Below are positions 31,927-40,188 of a stretch of 62,058 nucleotides of DNA, one piece after another (position 1 is the stretch's first letter; each line of letters opens with the position of its first letter). The notes beneath the pieces were generated by a model. The model saw only the letters and a program-made list of their open reading frames with translations. It searched no databases and had not been told where the DNA came from. This DNA comes from a virus. Location of the stretch: the IMG/VR virus record IMGVR_UViG_3300046492_000606, positions 1-62,058 of that record; one strand, 5' to 3'. The position numbers and the translations under genes were made by a program.

Positions 31927-32211
31927 ATGCATCCATCAATTCAACAGCGAGTCGACGGGGTTGCGGCCCTGCACGCTCGCTCAACGATCGCTACTGCCGC
32001 GTTCTACGCCTTGATCGGCAAGGAGCCACCCGTGCAAAAGATTCGCTACCAGGTTGTTGCCAAGGGCGAGCGCGCGTATCACATCGTGGAGCTGTCCACC
32101 GACAAGGTCCGCGGCTTCCGCTTCAGCTACAAGGAGGCGGTCAACTTCGCTCAGTCGCTTGAAGCGCGCGCCGATGGCATCAAGGTCACGCTCTCGGGTC
32201 AGCAGTCATGA
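31927..32211 (+). CDS. Hypothetical early phage protein
   Basis: The 94-residue protein is led by GAGGAATCGAC before ATG 31927. The first half is helical and the second contains YHIVELSTDKVRGFRFSYKE, a beta-rich segment. No domain is recognised. The stop overlaps the next start by four bases. It is a member of the rightward early operon. Confidence 0.65.
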   Translation: MHPSIQQRVDGVAALHARSTIATAAFYALIGKEPPVQKIRYQVVAKGERAYHIVELSTDKVRGFRFSYKEAVNFAQSLEARADGIKVTLSGQQS

Positions 32212-32516
32212 TCGGCGTGCCAATGCCCCACCCGCGCGACTGCATCGTCGCCAAGCTGAACGAGCAGATTGAACAATTCTTTGGGGCGGGCAACACGGCC
32301 CAGCAAATTCCTAGTGGCGTCAGCGGCGATCCAAAGCTGGCGTCCACCCCTCACCATGACCGCCTGCGCGTTGAGCGGAACAAGATTGCTCCGAAGGTGC
32401 GTGAGCTTGCCGAAGCCGGCAAAACTATCAGCGAGACAGCCAAGACGCTGCACATGCACGTCAAGCGCGTGCAACTGATCGCGACCGAGAACAAGTTCAA
32501 ATTCGTCGACTCATGA
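32208..32516 (+). CDS. Putative HTH protein of the early operon
   Basis: The 102-residue protein ends with LAEAGKTISETAKTLHMHVK followed by RVQLIATENKF, which looks like a helix-turn-helix of the transposase/resolvase type. It may bind DNA. The start overlaps the previous stop as ATGA. Function in the phage cycle is unknown. Confidence 0.65.
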   Translation: MIGVPMPHPRDCIVAKLNEQIEQFFGAGNTAQQIPSGVSGDPKLASTPHHDRLRVERNKIAPKVRELAEAGKTISETAKTLHMHVKRVQLIATENKFKFVDS

Positions 32517-32607
32517 GACGGATCAGCAGACAGGTGCAGCAGCGCCTACGCCAGTCGCAATTCAACCTCCCACCAAGCGGCCTAAAGGCCAATCAGGAGC
32601 AAAAGTC

Positions 32608-32955
32608 ATGTCCACACCAACCGATACCGCCGAGTTCCTCGAAGAACTAAACGGGGGCGCATTCGCCAGCCAGATCGGCCACGCCCTTTCCGAAGTTGCC
32701 TCCGGTGTCGTCGACCACGGCAAGACCGGCAAGCTGGTGATCACTCTCGACTTCAGCCAGATCGGCGAGTCCAGCCAGGTAAAGATCAAACACAAACTCG
32801 ACTACAAGGTGCCGACCAAACGCGGTACCCGCAGCGAGAACACCAGTCTGGACACGCCGATGCACGTCGGTTCTGGCGGCAAGATCACCCTCTTCGCGGA
32901 AAAACACGACCAGCTGTTCAGCCGCGATCAAGCCCCTATCACCCCTCGCACCTAA
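32608..32955 (+). CDS. Conserved early protein upstream of DUF2303
   Basis: The 115-residue protein has a helical N-terminus (AEFLEELNGGAFASQIGHAL) and a beta-rich middle. It ends with KITLFAEKHDQLFSRDQAP. AGGAG lies upstream of ATG 32608. It occurs next to a DUF2303 gene here, and I recall the same pairing in other prophages. Function unknown. Confidence 0.7.
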   Translation: MSTPTDTAEFLEELNGGAFASQIGHALSEVASGVVDHGKTGKLVITLDFSQIGESSQVKIKHKLDYKVPTKRGTRSENTSLDTPMHVGSGGKITLFAEKHDQLFSRDQAPITPRT

Positions 32956-32980
32956 CCGATCCCCACCAAGGAACTGAAGA

Positions 32981-33796
32981 ATGTCTATGACAAAAGAAGC
33001 AATCCAGCTCATCAACGACACCGCGCTCGAAGCAGCGGGTAAAAAGCTGGGCACCCTGACGCCGACAGTCGTTTTGCCGGAAGGCTGCCAAGTCGTCACC
33101 TTGGAGAAATGGCAGGCGGGCCGCAGCCGGTTCCGCGGTATCTACTCTACTCATTCGTTGGCAGACTTCAGCGCCTACGTCGCAGCCCGCGCGATCCCGA
33201 CCGCCAAGGGCTTCATCGATCAGGACGAAATGACATGCACTCTGCTGTTCAACCTCGGCACTGATGAAGCGCCAGGCCACGCCGATGACCGCGCAGTGCT
33301 GCGACTGAAGGCCTCTGCCAGCTACAAAGCTGCGCAGACAATCGGCGGGCGCGCGATGTCTCAGAAAGATCTGAGCGACTGGATCGAAGACTGGCATCAG
33401 TACCTGACACCTGTGGATGACGAAGGGAAAGAAATTCCTATTGCCAGGGCAATTGCCGCGGTACGCACAATCACAGTCAAGGCGACTAGCGAATCCGAAA
33501 ACACCGTCGGCGACACCAGTGCCAGCCGTAGCGCGATGGATCAGATCGAGGCCAGAAGCAAAGAGACGCTGCCAGCTGCCCTACTGTTCAGCACCACCCC
33601 GTATGAGGGTTTGACCGAGCAGCGGATCAATCTGCGAATTTCTGTCCTCACCAGCGGCACCACGCCCGCACTGAAGCTGCGCTGGGTCGGTGAAGAAGCT
33701 CAGCGCGAGGACATTGCTCAGGAGTTTAAGACGGTTCTACAGAACAAGGTCGGTGACAACGCCAACTTGGTGTTAGGAGCGTTCGATCCAAAATAA
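32981..33796 (+). CDS. DUF2303 (YfdQ-like) protein
   Basis: The 271-residue protein matches DUF2303. QVVTLEKWQAGRSRFRGIYS and DQDEMTCTLLFNLG lead to the QKDLSDWIEDW block. YfdQ of the E. coli CPS-53 prophage belongs to this family. It is usually an early gene of temperate phages and its role is unknown. It is the last plus-strand gene before the opposite-facing AT-rich cassette. Confidence 0.8.
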   Translation: MSMTKEAIQLINDTALEAAGKKLGTLTPTVVLPEGCQVVTLEKWQAGRSRFRGIYSTHSLADFSAYVAARAIPTAKGFIDQDEMTCTLLFNLGTDEAPGHADDRAVLRLKASASYKAAQTIGGRAMSQKDLSDWIEDWHQYLTPVDDEGKEIPIARAIAAVRTITVKATSESENTVGDTSASRSAMDQIEARSKETLPAALLFSTTPYEGLTEQRINLRISVLTSGTTPALKLRWVGEEAQREDIAQEFKTVLQNKVGDNANLVLGAFDPK

Positions 33797-33808
33797 CGAC
33801 CGAAATCG

Positions 33809-33846
33809 GCGCCACGATTCTCTTTTCCAGCAAGAAGTCGTGGCGC
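33809..33846. other. Long hairpin at the edge of the AT-rich cassette
   Basis: GCGCCACGA and TCGTGGCGC form a perfect nine-base stem. An inner TTCT/AGAA extension with one bulge surrounds a CTTTTCCAGC loop. No T-run follows. It marks the border between the GC-rich DUF2303 gene and the AT-rich cassette, and could be an RNA end signal for either side or a scar of insertion. Confidence 0.5.
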
Positions 33847-33898
33847 TGGATTGTCACCGTATGATCTACCTGATGAATTTTCTTCTAGGCTTGAAAAC

Positions 33899-35008
33899 TC
33901 ACTTTCCAAAAAATCTTTGGATTGCAAAAGATCCCAGCTCAGTAGTAGTGAAGATGTCACCATCAGATTTCACCATATTGAATGTTGCCGGCCCGAATCT
34001 TCCACTTGGTATTTCAACGGCTTTACCCTGAGCGCTTAGCATAAACTCCCGAGCTAGGATGAAGCTGATAAAATCCGATATCTCCAAAAGCAAATGGCTT
34101 CCGGGCTTGACAAACTTAGGTGCGTGCACCGCTACACCGGAGCTTAGGTACATAAACAACGGAGTGTACTGCAGCCCCAGAAAACACTCTTCGGCCCAGC
34201 CTTCCCTTTTCGGCCCATTGGATGCGTCTTGGATATTATCAAATGTCCACGACGGTGTACTCCGATTGCCTCGAAACAGATCCAACGAAGTAACTATGGT
34301 TCTTTTAAAAAGCTCCTCTTTCTGATATTTAAGACTCGCTTTGCGCCCTCCTAAATTTTCCGCGAGAACAATTGCGCTGGTATAGACAAAAATTTGCAGA
34401 TAAGGCATTAACTTCTTTATACGATGGGCGTACTTTAGCCCATACTCAATCTTTTGATTTTTATTTTTAAAGCTATATTTTTCTTTTTCCGTGCTAGTAC
34501 TCCAAATATCGGTGAAATGATGCACCCAATCCTCTGGATTAGTATCAGGGCGAGCTTGCCGCTTCAACTGAGCAAAGCGTTGTTGGGCCAAATCATACTT
34601 ATCTCTATGCAGACAACTTAAAGTCAAACACATAAAACTAATAGTCTGCCCATTGCGCTCTATTATCCTATGACCTTCATCGCCATAGAGATGCCATGTC
34701 GTGTCGGATTTTCTTTCAGGAACAGGCACGTGATACTCAGACGAACAAGCGCTGCAAGCTACAGGAAATGAGACCGGAACGAAATATTTTCCACTTGGGA
34801 TATTAAGTATCGGCTCACCCGGGTACGAAAGCTCATCAACCCATTTTATTTTGTCTCGATTGTGACACTTTGGACAAATCGACTTTAAACCTAGGAGCCT
34901 TTCCGGAACCAATCCTGGGTTCTGTCTTTTGCTACGCCTATCTGGCCGAGCAGCAATAGTTTCACTGTCCGAGCTGGGTGCTATGAAAAAGCCCTGTATA
35001 TCTTCCAT
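33899..35008 (-). CDS. Zinc-ribbon protein of the AT-rich cassette, candidate defence gene
   Basis: The 369-residue protein starts at ATG 35008, with AAGGA seven bases upstream. Near residues 45-48 and 85-88 it has CPKC and CSAC, a probable zinc ribbon. HLYGDEGHRII and a C-terminal EISDFISFILAREF vaguely recall DUF3800-type RNase H folds, but this is weak. The gene is clearly more AT-rich than the phage genes and lies opposite to the early operon, signs of separate acquisition. Together with the HEPN-like gene upstream it may form a phage-borne immunity system. Family not recognised with certainty. Confidence 0.6.
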   Translation of the reverse strand: MEDIQGFFIAPSSDSETIAARPDRRSKRQNPGLVPERLLGLKSICPKCHNRDKIKWVDELSYPGEPILNIPSGKYFVPVSFPVACSACSSEYHVPVPERKSDTTWHLYGDEGHRIIERNGQTISFMCLTLSCLHRDKYDLAQQRFAQLKRQARPDTNPEDWVHHFTDIWSTSTEKEKYSFKNKNQKIEYGLKYAHRIKKLMPYLQIFVYTSAIVLAENLGGRKASLKYQKEELFKRTIVTSLDLFRGNRSTPSWTFDNIQDASNGPKREGWAEECFLGLQYTPLFMYLSSGVAVHAPKFVKPGSHLLLEISDFISFILAREFMLSAQGKAVEIPSGRFGPATFNMVKSDGDIFTTTELGSFAIQRFFGK

Positions 35009-35127
35009 TATCAATTCCTTCTTGGAAGTTGAGGCCGAGCAGAGATTCCGATAGACCGACCTTGATTTAGATTATTTCACCGAAGACATCGACTCATTCT
35101 GCGGTGAATGATAGAAGGTCGTGTCAA

Positions 35128-36132
35128 TTAGCGAATTAGATGCTTCAAAGCTGCGCATCTCAACAAGCAAGGTGTCAGCGCGTCCGACTCTGGAGTTGAG
35201 CCAGGATGCATCAAACTACCCTTCCCCTCGACCATTGCTGCGGAGAAAGATAGTGCGCTCAACAGATTAAATAGTCTGAGGTAGTTCTCAGGTGTGGCAA
35301 ACCCATGGAAAAATCCGTGAGAAATACCATGTCGATTCAGAGTTAAGTATTCAGGGGCTGAGCCGGTGTGTAAATAGAGCTTAGCGTTCAGGTAGCTCGT
35401 TATACTTTCAAACATCTGGACGCGTTGATGAAAATGATCCAATAAAGCAATAGTAATTTCATTATCTGGATACCAATCATATCCATCCATCATCATAATA
35501 ATTTCTTTCTGCTGCAGTTTTTTGAAAACTTTAGTTAGTGTTTTGATACTTACATCTTCATCAACACTTATTCCTGACACCACCCCTAATCGCCTGACAA
35601 TACCTTCAATGCACGGTAAAAGACCGACTATTGCAACACTGTAGAGTCCAAGACAGTACGCTTTTGATGACTCTACTAATTGAGAGTGAAATTGATCAAA
35701 AGTTTTTCTTACAGACCACACACCATCAATTAGCTGCGCCAAACCGGCAGGGGGATACATCTCTAAAAGCATGCGATCGCCACACTTCATTTTGTCACTT
35801 TGTGTCGTCGCCTCCAATATGCCAGCCGCATGCCTACTTAGGAAACCCATAGCGTAATAAGGGGGCAAAACAATGTCAGCGGATGAGAAGACTTCGCGCA
35901 TCCAAGCCAATCCATGGCCTCTTGGCACCTCAGAGATATTTCTAGGAAAAAAAGCTGTTCCATCTAGAGTAGTAACTCTATATCCATATATCGGCCAAAA
36001 AACATCGACCTTAGCCTCTTCGACTCTTATGTAGTCTACCCCCTGCCTTACTAAGCAGGCCTCTACCGCTTTCAGGCTTTTACCCAATGCCTGCGTTCTT
36101 CTGCATGCTCTGTAAACTTTCGCAAAATCCAT
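35128..36132 (-). CDS. HEPN-like protein of the AT-rich cassette, candidate RNase effector
   Basis: The 334-residue protein contains LNRHGISHGFF near residues 265-275. The R-x4-H arrangement there is the catalytic signature of HEPN ribonucleases. A hydrophobic helix with LLPCIEGIVRRL (around 171-182) precedes it, as in two-helix HEPN cores. ATG 36132 is preferred over GTG 36135, as GGGGGGG lies close upstream. The gene is AT-rich and sits 120 bases ahead of the zinc-ribbon gene on the same strand. HEPN enzymes serve in abortive infection and toxin-antitoxin systems. That role is inferred here. Confidence 0.6.
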   Translation of the reverse strand: MDFAKVYRACRRTQALGKSLKAVEACLVRQGVDYIRVEEAKVDVFWPIYGYRVTTLDGTAFFPRNISEVPRGHGLAWMREVFSSADIVLPPYYAMGFLSRHAAGILEATTQSDKMKCGDRMLLEMYPPAGLAQLIDGVWSVRKTFDQFHSQLVESSKAYCLGLYSVAIVGLLPCIEGIVRRLGVVSGISVDEDVSIKTLTKVFKKLQQKEIIMMMDGYDWYPDNEITIALLDHFHQRVQMFESITSYLNAKLYLHTGSAPEYLTLNRHGISHGFFHGFATPENYLRLFNLLSALSFSAAMVEGKGSLMHPGSTPESDALTPCLLRCAALKHLIR

Positions 36133-36179
36133 CACGCCCCCCCTATCCAGTCCACGGAATATACCCGCGAGGTATCCCC

Positions 36180-36752
36180 ATGCCCACGATCATCTGGCGA
36201 TTTATTGCCAAGCTGCTTGCGCGTCCGGCCATCGCTCAATGGCTCATCGCCCGCGCCAAGCTCACCCCTTACCAGCACATCATGTCCGCCGACGGCACCG
36301 AGATGTATATGGGCCGCTGGTGGCTGTTCAACCCGTACAGCCGGAAGACGCACAAGCCGACGCTTTGGTGGTGCCCGTGGTCGTTCCGCGTCCACCACAT
36401 CATGCGGCCGGATGAAGATCGGGATCTGCACGATCACCCATGGAACGCACGCACGATCATTCTGAGCGGCTGGTACACGGAGGAACGTCTGGAGCTGGCA
36501 AGCACCGCCGACTGGCTCTCTGACCGGCCGACACTGCTCCTGCAGGATGACGAGGTCTACAAGGTCACGATGCAGACCCGCAGCCCGGGCGACACCGCCA
36601 GACTCAACCACGGCGAATACCACCGAATCGACCAGGTATCCCCCGGCGGCGTCATCACACTCTTCATCACCAGCAAGTGGCGCGGTGACTGGGGATTCCT
36701 CGTAAACGGCGTGAAGGTGCCTTGGCGCATTTACACCGGTACCGACAATTGA
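36180..36752 (+). CDS. Cupin-like conserved phage protein
   Basis: From ATG 36180, with GAGG seven bases upstream, the product has 190 residues. The stretch RDLHDHPWNARTIILSGWYT is a cupin-type metal-binding motif, with a second HGEYHRIDQV further on. It may be a small RmlC-like enzyme or binding protein. I recall similar genes in many phages, but no substrate is known. GC content is normal for the phage, marking the end of the AT-rich cassette. Confidence 0.7.
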   Translation: MPTIIWRFIAKLLARPAIAQWLIARAKLTPYQHIMSADGTEMYMGRWWLFNPYSRKTHKPTLWWCPWSFRVHHIMRPDEDRDLHDHPWNARTIILSGWYTEERLELASTADWLSDRPTLLLQDDEVYKVTMQTRSPGDTARLNHGEYHRIDQVSPGGVITLFITSKWRGDWGFLVNGVKVPWRIYTGTDN

Positions 36753-36754
36753 TC

Positions 36755-37114
36755 CTAAGACAAGCCGGCCATTTGCATAACCTTCGCGACAATTTCAACG
36801 ATGTTCTTCGCGCTTGTAGTCAAATGTCCGGCGCTTACCAGCCATTCTTTCAATCGAGATTTCTCGGCGATTGCTACTTTCTCTTCGCCCGTCGCAGCTT
36901 TTGCATGAATAAGCGCCTGAACAACCTTGTCCAGGAGATCGGCTGGAGTGTTAACTGGAAGACCTACTGCTTGCATTAATGCAGGGTTGTACAGCTCGAC
37001 TGCCGTATCGTTTCGTCGGAAGTGCGTATCCGTAGCGGTTATCTCGATATCGCCGGTGGCGACGATGCCAACGCCGTTATCTTCAAAGCTGCACCCATTA
37101 AGATTGAGTTTCAT
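36755..37114 (-). CDS. Hypothetical protein with beta-helix-like start
   Basis: The 119-residue protein begins with two short beta-helix-like turns (CSFEDNGVGIVA and THFRRNDTAVEL). It then becomes helical, with Lys/Ala-rich segments. It is one of the few minus-strand genes in the right arm and is convergent with the cupin-like gene. The ribosome site is weak. It may be a lysogenically expressed cargo gene; function unknown. Confidence 0.6.
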   Translation of the reverse strand: MKLNLNGCSFEDNGVGIVATGDIEITATDTHFRRNDTAVELYNPALMQAVGLPVNTPADLLDKVVQALIHAKAATGEEKVAIAEKSRLKEWLVSAGHLTTSAKNIVEIVAKVMQMAGLS

Positions 37115-37242
37115 TTTTGTGTCTCATCATCGCTGCGATTGTCAGCAGCCCTTTGATATACAAAAGCCACCATCCGCGCAACACATAACTAGTAACCCCT
37201 CCCCCCTTCAAAGTCAGCCGCTATAGCGGCAAAGACGAAGTC

Positions 37243-37569
37243 ATGCCTGAAGAAATCAAATTGATCCAGCCAGCACCAGTCGTGCGCGACGAAATGGGCT
37301 CGTTCCAACATCCGGATATGCCCGATTTCGACGAGGGTGACGGCGACAAGTGCAAGGCCTGGGTAGCGGAGCGGGGTTTGACCGTTACTCAGGTGTGCCT
37401 CGAATACGCCGAAGAGGCAGTTGCCGATCGCTACTTCGAAGCCGGCGACCCAGATTTCAGTTACTGGGAGCCTGAGCGTCCTGATGGCGAAGGATGGTTC
37501 TGCTTGGCGATTCACGACACCGACGATGGCCCGGTCTGCTGGTGGGCACGCCGCGAGGTGGCGCCATGA
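37243..37569 (+). CDS. Acidic hypothetical early protein
   Basis: The 108-residue protein is strongly acidic and ends with GEGWFCLAIHDTDDGPVCWW. No domain is known. It restarts the plus-strand early operon and is coupled by an ATGA overlap to a tiny frame and then to the NinX-like gene. The leader before it contains the palindrome AGCCGCTATAGCGGC near 37212-37226. Confidence 0.65.
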   Translation: MPEEIKLIQPAPVVRDEMGSFQHPDMPDFDEGDGDKCKAWVAERGLTVTQVCLEYAEEAVADRYFEAGDPDFSYWEPERPDGEGWFCLAIHDTDDGPVCWWARREVAP

Positions 37570-37622
37570 TCTGCGCCCCGCTCTACATGGCCTACCTCAT
37601 CTACAAGGGGCCGTGGCGATGA
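37566..37622 (+). CDS. Possible 18-residue linking peptide
   Basis: This frame begins in the stop of the previous gene (ATGA) and ends in the start of the next (ATGA), encoding MICAPLYMAYLIYKGPWR. Such a fully coupled position suggests that ribosomes pass through it, perhaps mainly to couple expression of its neighbours. The peptide itself has no known role. Confidence 0.35.
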   Translation: MICAPLYMAYLIYKGPWR

Positions 37623-37936
37623 ACCGCCTGGTCAGCGTCCGCACCGAGGAACTGACCGGCCCGGCGCTGGACTGGGCAATCAACGCGATCGAGGGTGATC
37701 AGCAGCCCGACACTGGGCAACTGCAACTCTTCGTTCTGCCCTACGCCGAGCAGCTGATCACGAAGTACGGTGTCTGGGTCGACTCTGGCCACCGGCACCC
37801 GTGGCTGGCCGACATGACCAACGACCCGCACAACCGCCAGCCCGGCGAAACCCGAACCATCGCGGTGTTTCGCGCCGTAGTCTTCGCCAAGCGCGGCGCT
37901 GCGGTGAAAGTCCCCGCCGAACTCGTCCAGCGGTGA
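37619..37936 (+). CDS. NinX/DUF2591-like phage protein
   Basis: The 105-residue protein contains TEELTGPALDWAINAIEG near the start, the hallmark of phage NinX-like (DUF2591) proteins, and GETRTIAVFRAVVFAKRG near the end. ATG 37619 is chosen for its ATGA overlap with the preceding short frame. The family is common in early regions of lambdoid phages; its function is unknown. Confidence 0.7.
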   Translation: MNRLVSVRTEELTGPALDWAINAIEGDQQPDTGQLQLFVLPYAEQLITKYGVWVDSGHRHPWLADMTNDPHNRQPGETRTIAVFRAVVFAKRGAAVKVPAELVQR

Positions 37937-37943
37937 GCCAGCC

Positions 37944-38138
37944 CTACAACAAGCCCTGCTGCTTTGCTTCCGCCAGCAACTCTTTCGCGATTAGTCGGGC
38001 AATTGTTTCAGGTGGAGACCCGCCAATCTGCGTGGATTTTGACAAGGTTGCAGCCCATACCGTGACCATCCGTTTATCTACGGAATACGAAACTTTGTGG
38101 GTCTTCCCTTCGAACTCGACTTCAAGTGTTTCACGCAT
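37944..38138 (-). CDS. Small hypothetical protein
   Basis: The 64-residue protein has a beta-rich start (TLEVEFEGKTHKVSYSVD) and a helical end. GGAG lies seven bases before ATG 38138. It is convergent with the NinX-like gene. Unknown function; perhaps a small regulator expressed from the prophage. Confidence 0.55.
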   Translation of the reverse strand: MRETLEVEFEGKTHKVSYSVDKRMVTVWAATLSKSTQIGGSPPETIARLIAKELLAEAKQQGLL

Positions 38139-38230
38139 TGCTCACTCCAAAACTTTGGCATTGAAGCCATAACCTTAGACCTTTTTTTCAACTCAACAGC
38201 CTGCCGGTGTAAGGCGGGCGAGGATCAATC

Positions 38231-38737
38231 GTGTCCGACCAAAACATGGAGTACCAGCTCGATGCCGCCGATGCGGAAGCCCTGAAAGGCATGGTTGTTG
38301 TCCCGCTCGGCTTCCGCCGCGCTGCAATCGAGCTCTACCTGACTAAGCACGGGCTGGACGCCACTCTCAACCTTTTCGAGCAGGCGCTGGGCATGGCCAA
38401 CTCAGTCGCTCAGAACTGCCGTGAGATGTCCGAGATGCTCATGGTCGAGCATTGCGACATGCATCCGTACGCAGCTGAAAACATCAATCTCCCGACGATG
38501 CTTGGCGCGTGCATGGGAGCCGCGCTCAACCGCAAGTGTCAGCCAGAACCTCGCGGCATGTGCCATGGGTGCGCCTACCGACTCGGATCAATCGCCAACC
38601 AGTGTGAGCCAACCACGATTGATGCAGACCAGATGATCTACGACAGCAAAGGCTTCATGTGCCACGCCGATCTCAACGAGCGCGGGCAGCCCACCAAGGT
38701 TTGCGCCGGGCACGCAAAAGCGTCCACCACCCAATAA
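38231..38737 (+). CDS. Cysteine-rich hypothetical phage protein
   Basis: The 168-residue protein starts at GTG 38231 after GAGGATC. The N-terminal half is helical (RRAAIELYLTKHGLDATLNL). The C-terminal half has several Cys and His (CQPEPRGMCHGCAYR, MCHADL, VCAGH), which probably bind zinc. It lies just before excisionase. Function unknown. Confidence 0.7.
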   Translation: MSDQNMEYQLDAADAEALKGMVVVPLGFRRAAIELYLTKHGLDATLNLFEQALGMANSVAQNCREMSEMLMVEHCDMHPYAAENINLPTMLGACMGAALNRKCQPEPRGMCHGCAYRLGSIANQCEPTTIDADQMIYDSKGFMCHADLNERGQPTKVCAGHAKASTTQ

Positions 38738-38774
38738 CTAACTTCTGCCGCCACGCGCGGCATGGAGCACCACA

Positions 38775-38987
38775 ATGAGAAAAGAGCTGATAAAGATCAG
38801 TGAATTCCAGCGCCGGCACTGGGGCGAGAACGGCACGCCGCCCTGCTCCCAAGCGATCCGCAACTACATCCGAAATGGCCAGGTGCCCGGCGAGCAGATC
38901 GGGAAACTCTGGTACGTTGATTGGACTGCGTTCAGTCGATCGGACGGCAACGATCTGGTCGCGATGGTATTGAAAGGAGCTGCATGA
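38775..38987 (+). CDS. Excisionase
   Basis: The 70-residue protein has the winged-helix layout of lambda-type Xis. KISEFQRRHWGENGTPPCSQ is followed by AIRNYIRNGQVPGEQIGKLW and ends with WYVDWTAF. It bends DNA at the att site to favour excision. GGAG precedes the ATG. Its stop overlaps the integrase start region (ATGATG), so the two are coupled. Confidence 0.88.
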   Translation: MRKELIKISEFQRRHWGENGTPPCSQAIRNYIRNGQVPGEQIGKLWYVDWTAFSRSDGNDLVAMVLKGAA

Positions 38988-40099
38988 TGGTCCCACGGCC
39001 GCGCAACAAGGCGAACAAGAGCCTCCCGCAGAACCTGTACTTCGATTCGCGGCGCTCGACCTATCGCTACCGCCGGCCTACCGACGGTAAGTGGTTCCAA
39101 TTCGGCGCCGACCGAATCAAAGCGATCGATGCCGCGAAGCAGTTGAACTTGGAATTTATGCGAGGCGCCGACCTGATCGGCGCGGTGATGGGCAGCACGT
39201 CCGAATCGTTCGCAGGTTTCTTGGACACCTACGAGCGCGACGTGCTGCCACCACGGGAGCTGGCAAAAGGAACATTGGGCTTGTACGCCGTGCACTTCCG
39301 CCGCTTCCGGAAACAATTCGAAGGCAAAGCGGTCGACCAAATCACGATCCGCATGATCGCGGAGATGCTGGACGCTCTCACGCCTCGCACTGCCAACCAG
39401 TGCCGTGCCCTGCTGGTCGACATCTTCAACCACGCAGCAGCCAAGGGCCTTTGCCCGGACAACCCGGCGGGCAGCACCATCAACCGAATTGAAAAGAAGC
39501 AACGCAAGCGGCACACGGTCGAAGGCCTGAAAGCCATCAGGGAAAAGTCGCCGTTCTGGCTGCAGAACGCGATTGACCTCGCACTGATCACTGCGCAGCG
39601 CCGGACGGACATCTTGAATATGAGGTTCGATGGTGTTCGGGAAGGTTTTTTGTATGTGGTGCAGCAGAAGACGGCCAAAGCCAGCGACGCGGCGTGGATC
39701 CGGTTCAAAGTGACCGAAGAACTTCAGGCGGTGATCAGCCGGTGCCGGGATGACATCGTCTCGCCCTACCTGATTCACCGCCGGCCAGACCGAAAAAAGC
39801 AGAAGCAGGCGCAGACGAAAGACCACTGGACTCAGGTCGAAGAACGATATTTGACGCGAGCCTTCAAAGAGGCCCGGGAAGCGGCGGGTTGTTACAAGGG
39901 ATGGAAAGAAGAGGAAATGCCAGGCTTCCACGAAGTGCGGGCGCTATCGTTGCACCTGTATCAGAAAGCCGGGAAGGACGGTCAAAAGATCGCCGGCCAC
40001 GCTAGCGAAACCATGACCAAAAACTACCAGAAGGATCACGCGGATATCGTCTGGTCGGAGGCAACTCCAGACCTGAATATCAGCGAAATCACCGGGTAG
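38987..40099 (+). CDS. Phage integrase (tyrosine recombinase)
   Basis: The 370-residue protein has an arm-binding N-terminus (PRNKANKSLPQNLYFDSRRS), a core-binding domain, and a catalytic domain. The catalytic residues are Arg in AQRRTDILNM, His and Arg in HEVRALSLHL, His in IAGHASET and Tyr in TKNYQKD. ATG 38987 has GGAG at the better distance; ATG 38984 is the alternative. Its stop codon is followed at once by three arm-type repeats and the tRNA-Pro att fragment, so this is the enzyme that uses that site. Confidence 0.92.
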   Translation: MVPRPRNKANKSLPQNLYFDSRRSTYRYRRPTDGKWFQFGADRIKAIDAAKQLNLEFMRGADLIGAVMGSTSESFAGFLDTYERDVLPPRELAKGTLGLYAVHFRRFRKQFEGKAVDQITIRMIAEMLDALTPRTANQCRALLVDIFNHAAAKGLCPDNPAGSTINRIEKKQRKRHTVEGLKAIREKSPFWLQNAIDLALITAQRRTDILNMRFDGVREGFLYVVQQKTAKASDAAWIRFKVTEELQAVISRCRDDIVSPYLIHRRPDRKKQKQAQTKDHWTQVEERYLTRAFKEAREAAGCYKGWKEEEMPGFHEVRALSLHLYQKAGKDGQKIAGHASETMTKNYQKDHADIVWSEATPDLNISEITG

Positions 40100-40130
40100 T
40101 TTTGCGCAAGTTTTGCGCGAGTTTTGCGCA
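40098..40130 (+). repeat. Three tandem 11-bp integrase arm-type repeats
   Basis: AGTTTTGCGCA, AGTTTTGCGCG and AGTTTTGCGCA follow each other without gaps, starting inside the integrase stop codon. The period of 11 bp is close to one helical turn. The position between int and the att core suggests binding sites for the integrase N-terminal domain. Confidence 0.65.
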
Positions 40131-40135
40131 GACAC

Positions 40136-40162
40136 AAAAAAGCCGATCTAGATAATCGGCTT
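40136..40162 (-). terminator. Minus-strand terminator facing the att site
   Basis: On the minus strand GCCGATTA-loop-GATCGGC is followed by TTTTTT. It lies just 3' of the tRNA-Pro fragment in the tRNA sense. In the integrated state it could end transcription of the restored tRNA before it enters int in antisense. Confidence 0.7.
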
Positions 40163-40188
40163 AAGTGTCTGATTTTACTCAGGAATAA

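Noticed and set aside
32513-32651. A 45-codon frame between the HTH gene and the conserved early gene
   Set aside because: It starts in an ATGA overlap but runs well into the next gene in another frame and looks random at its end.
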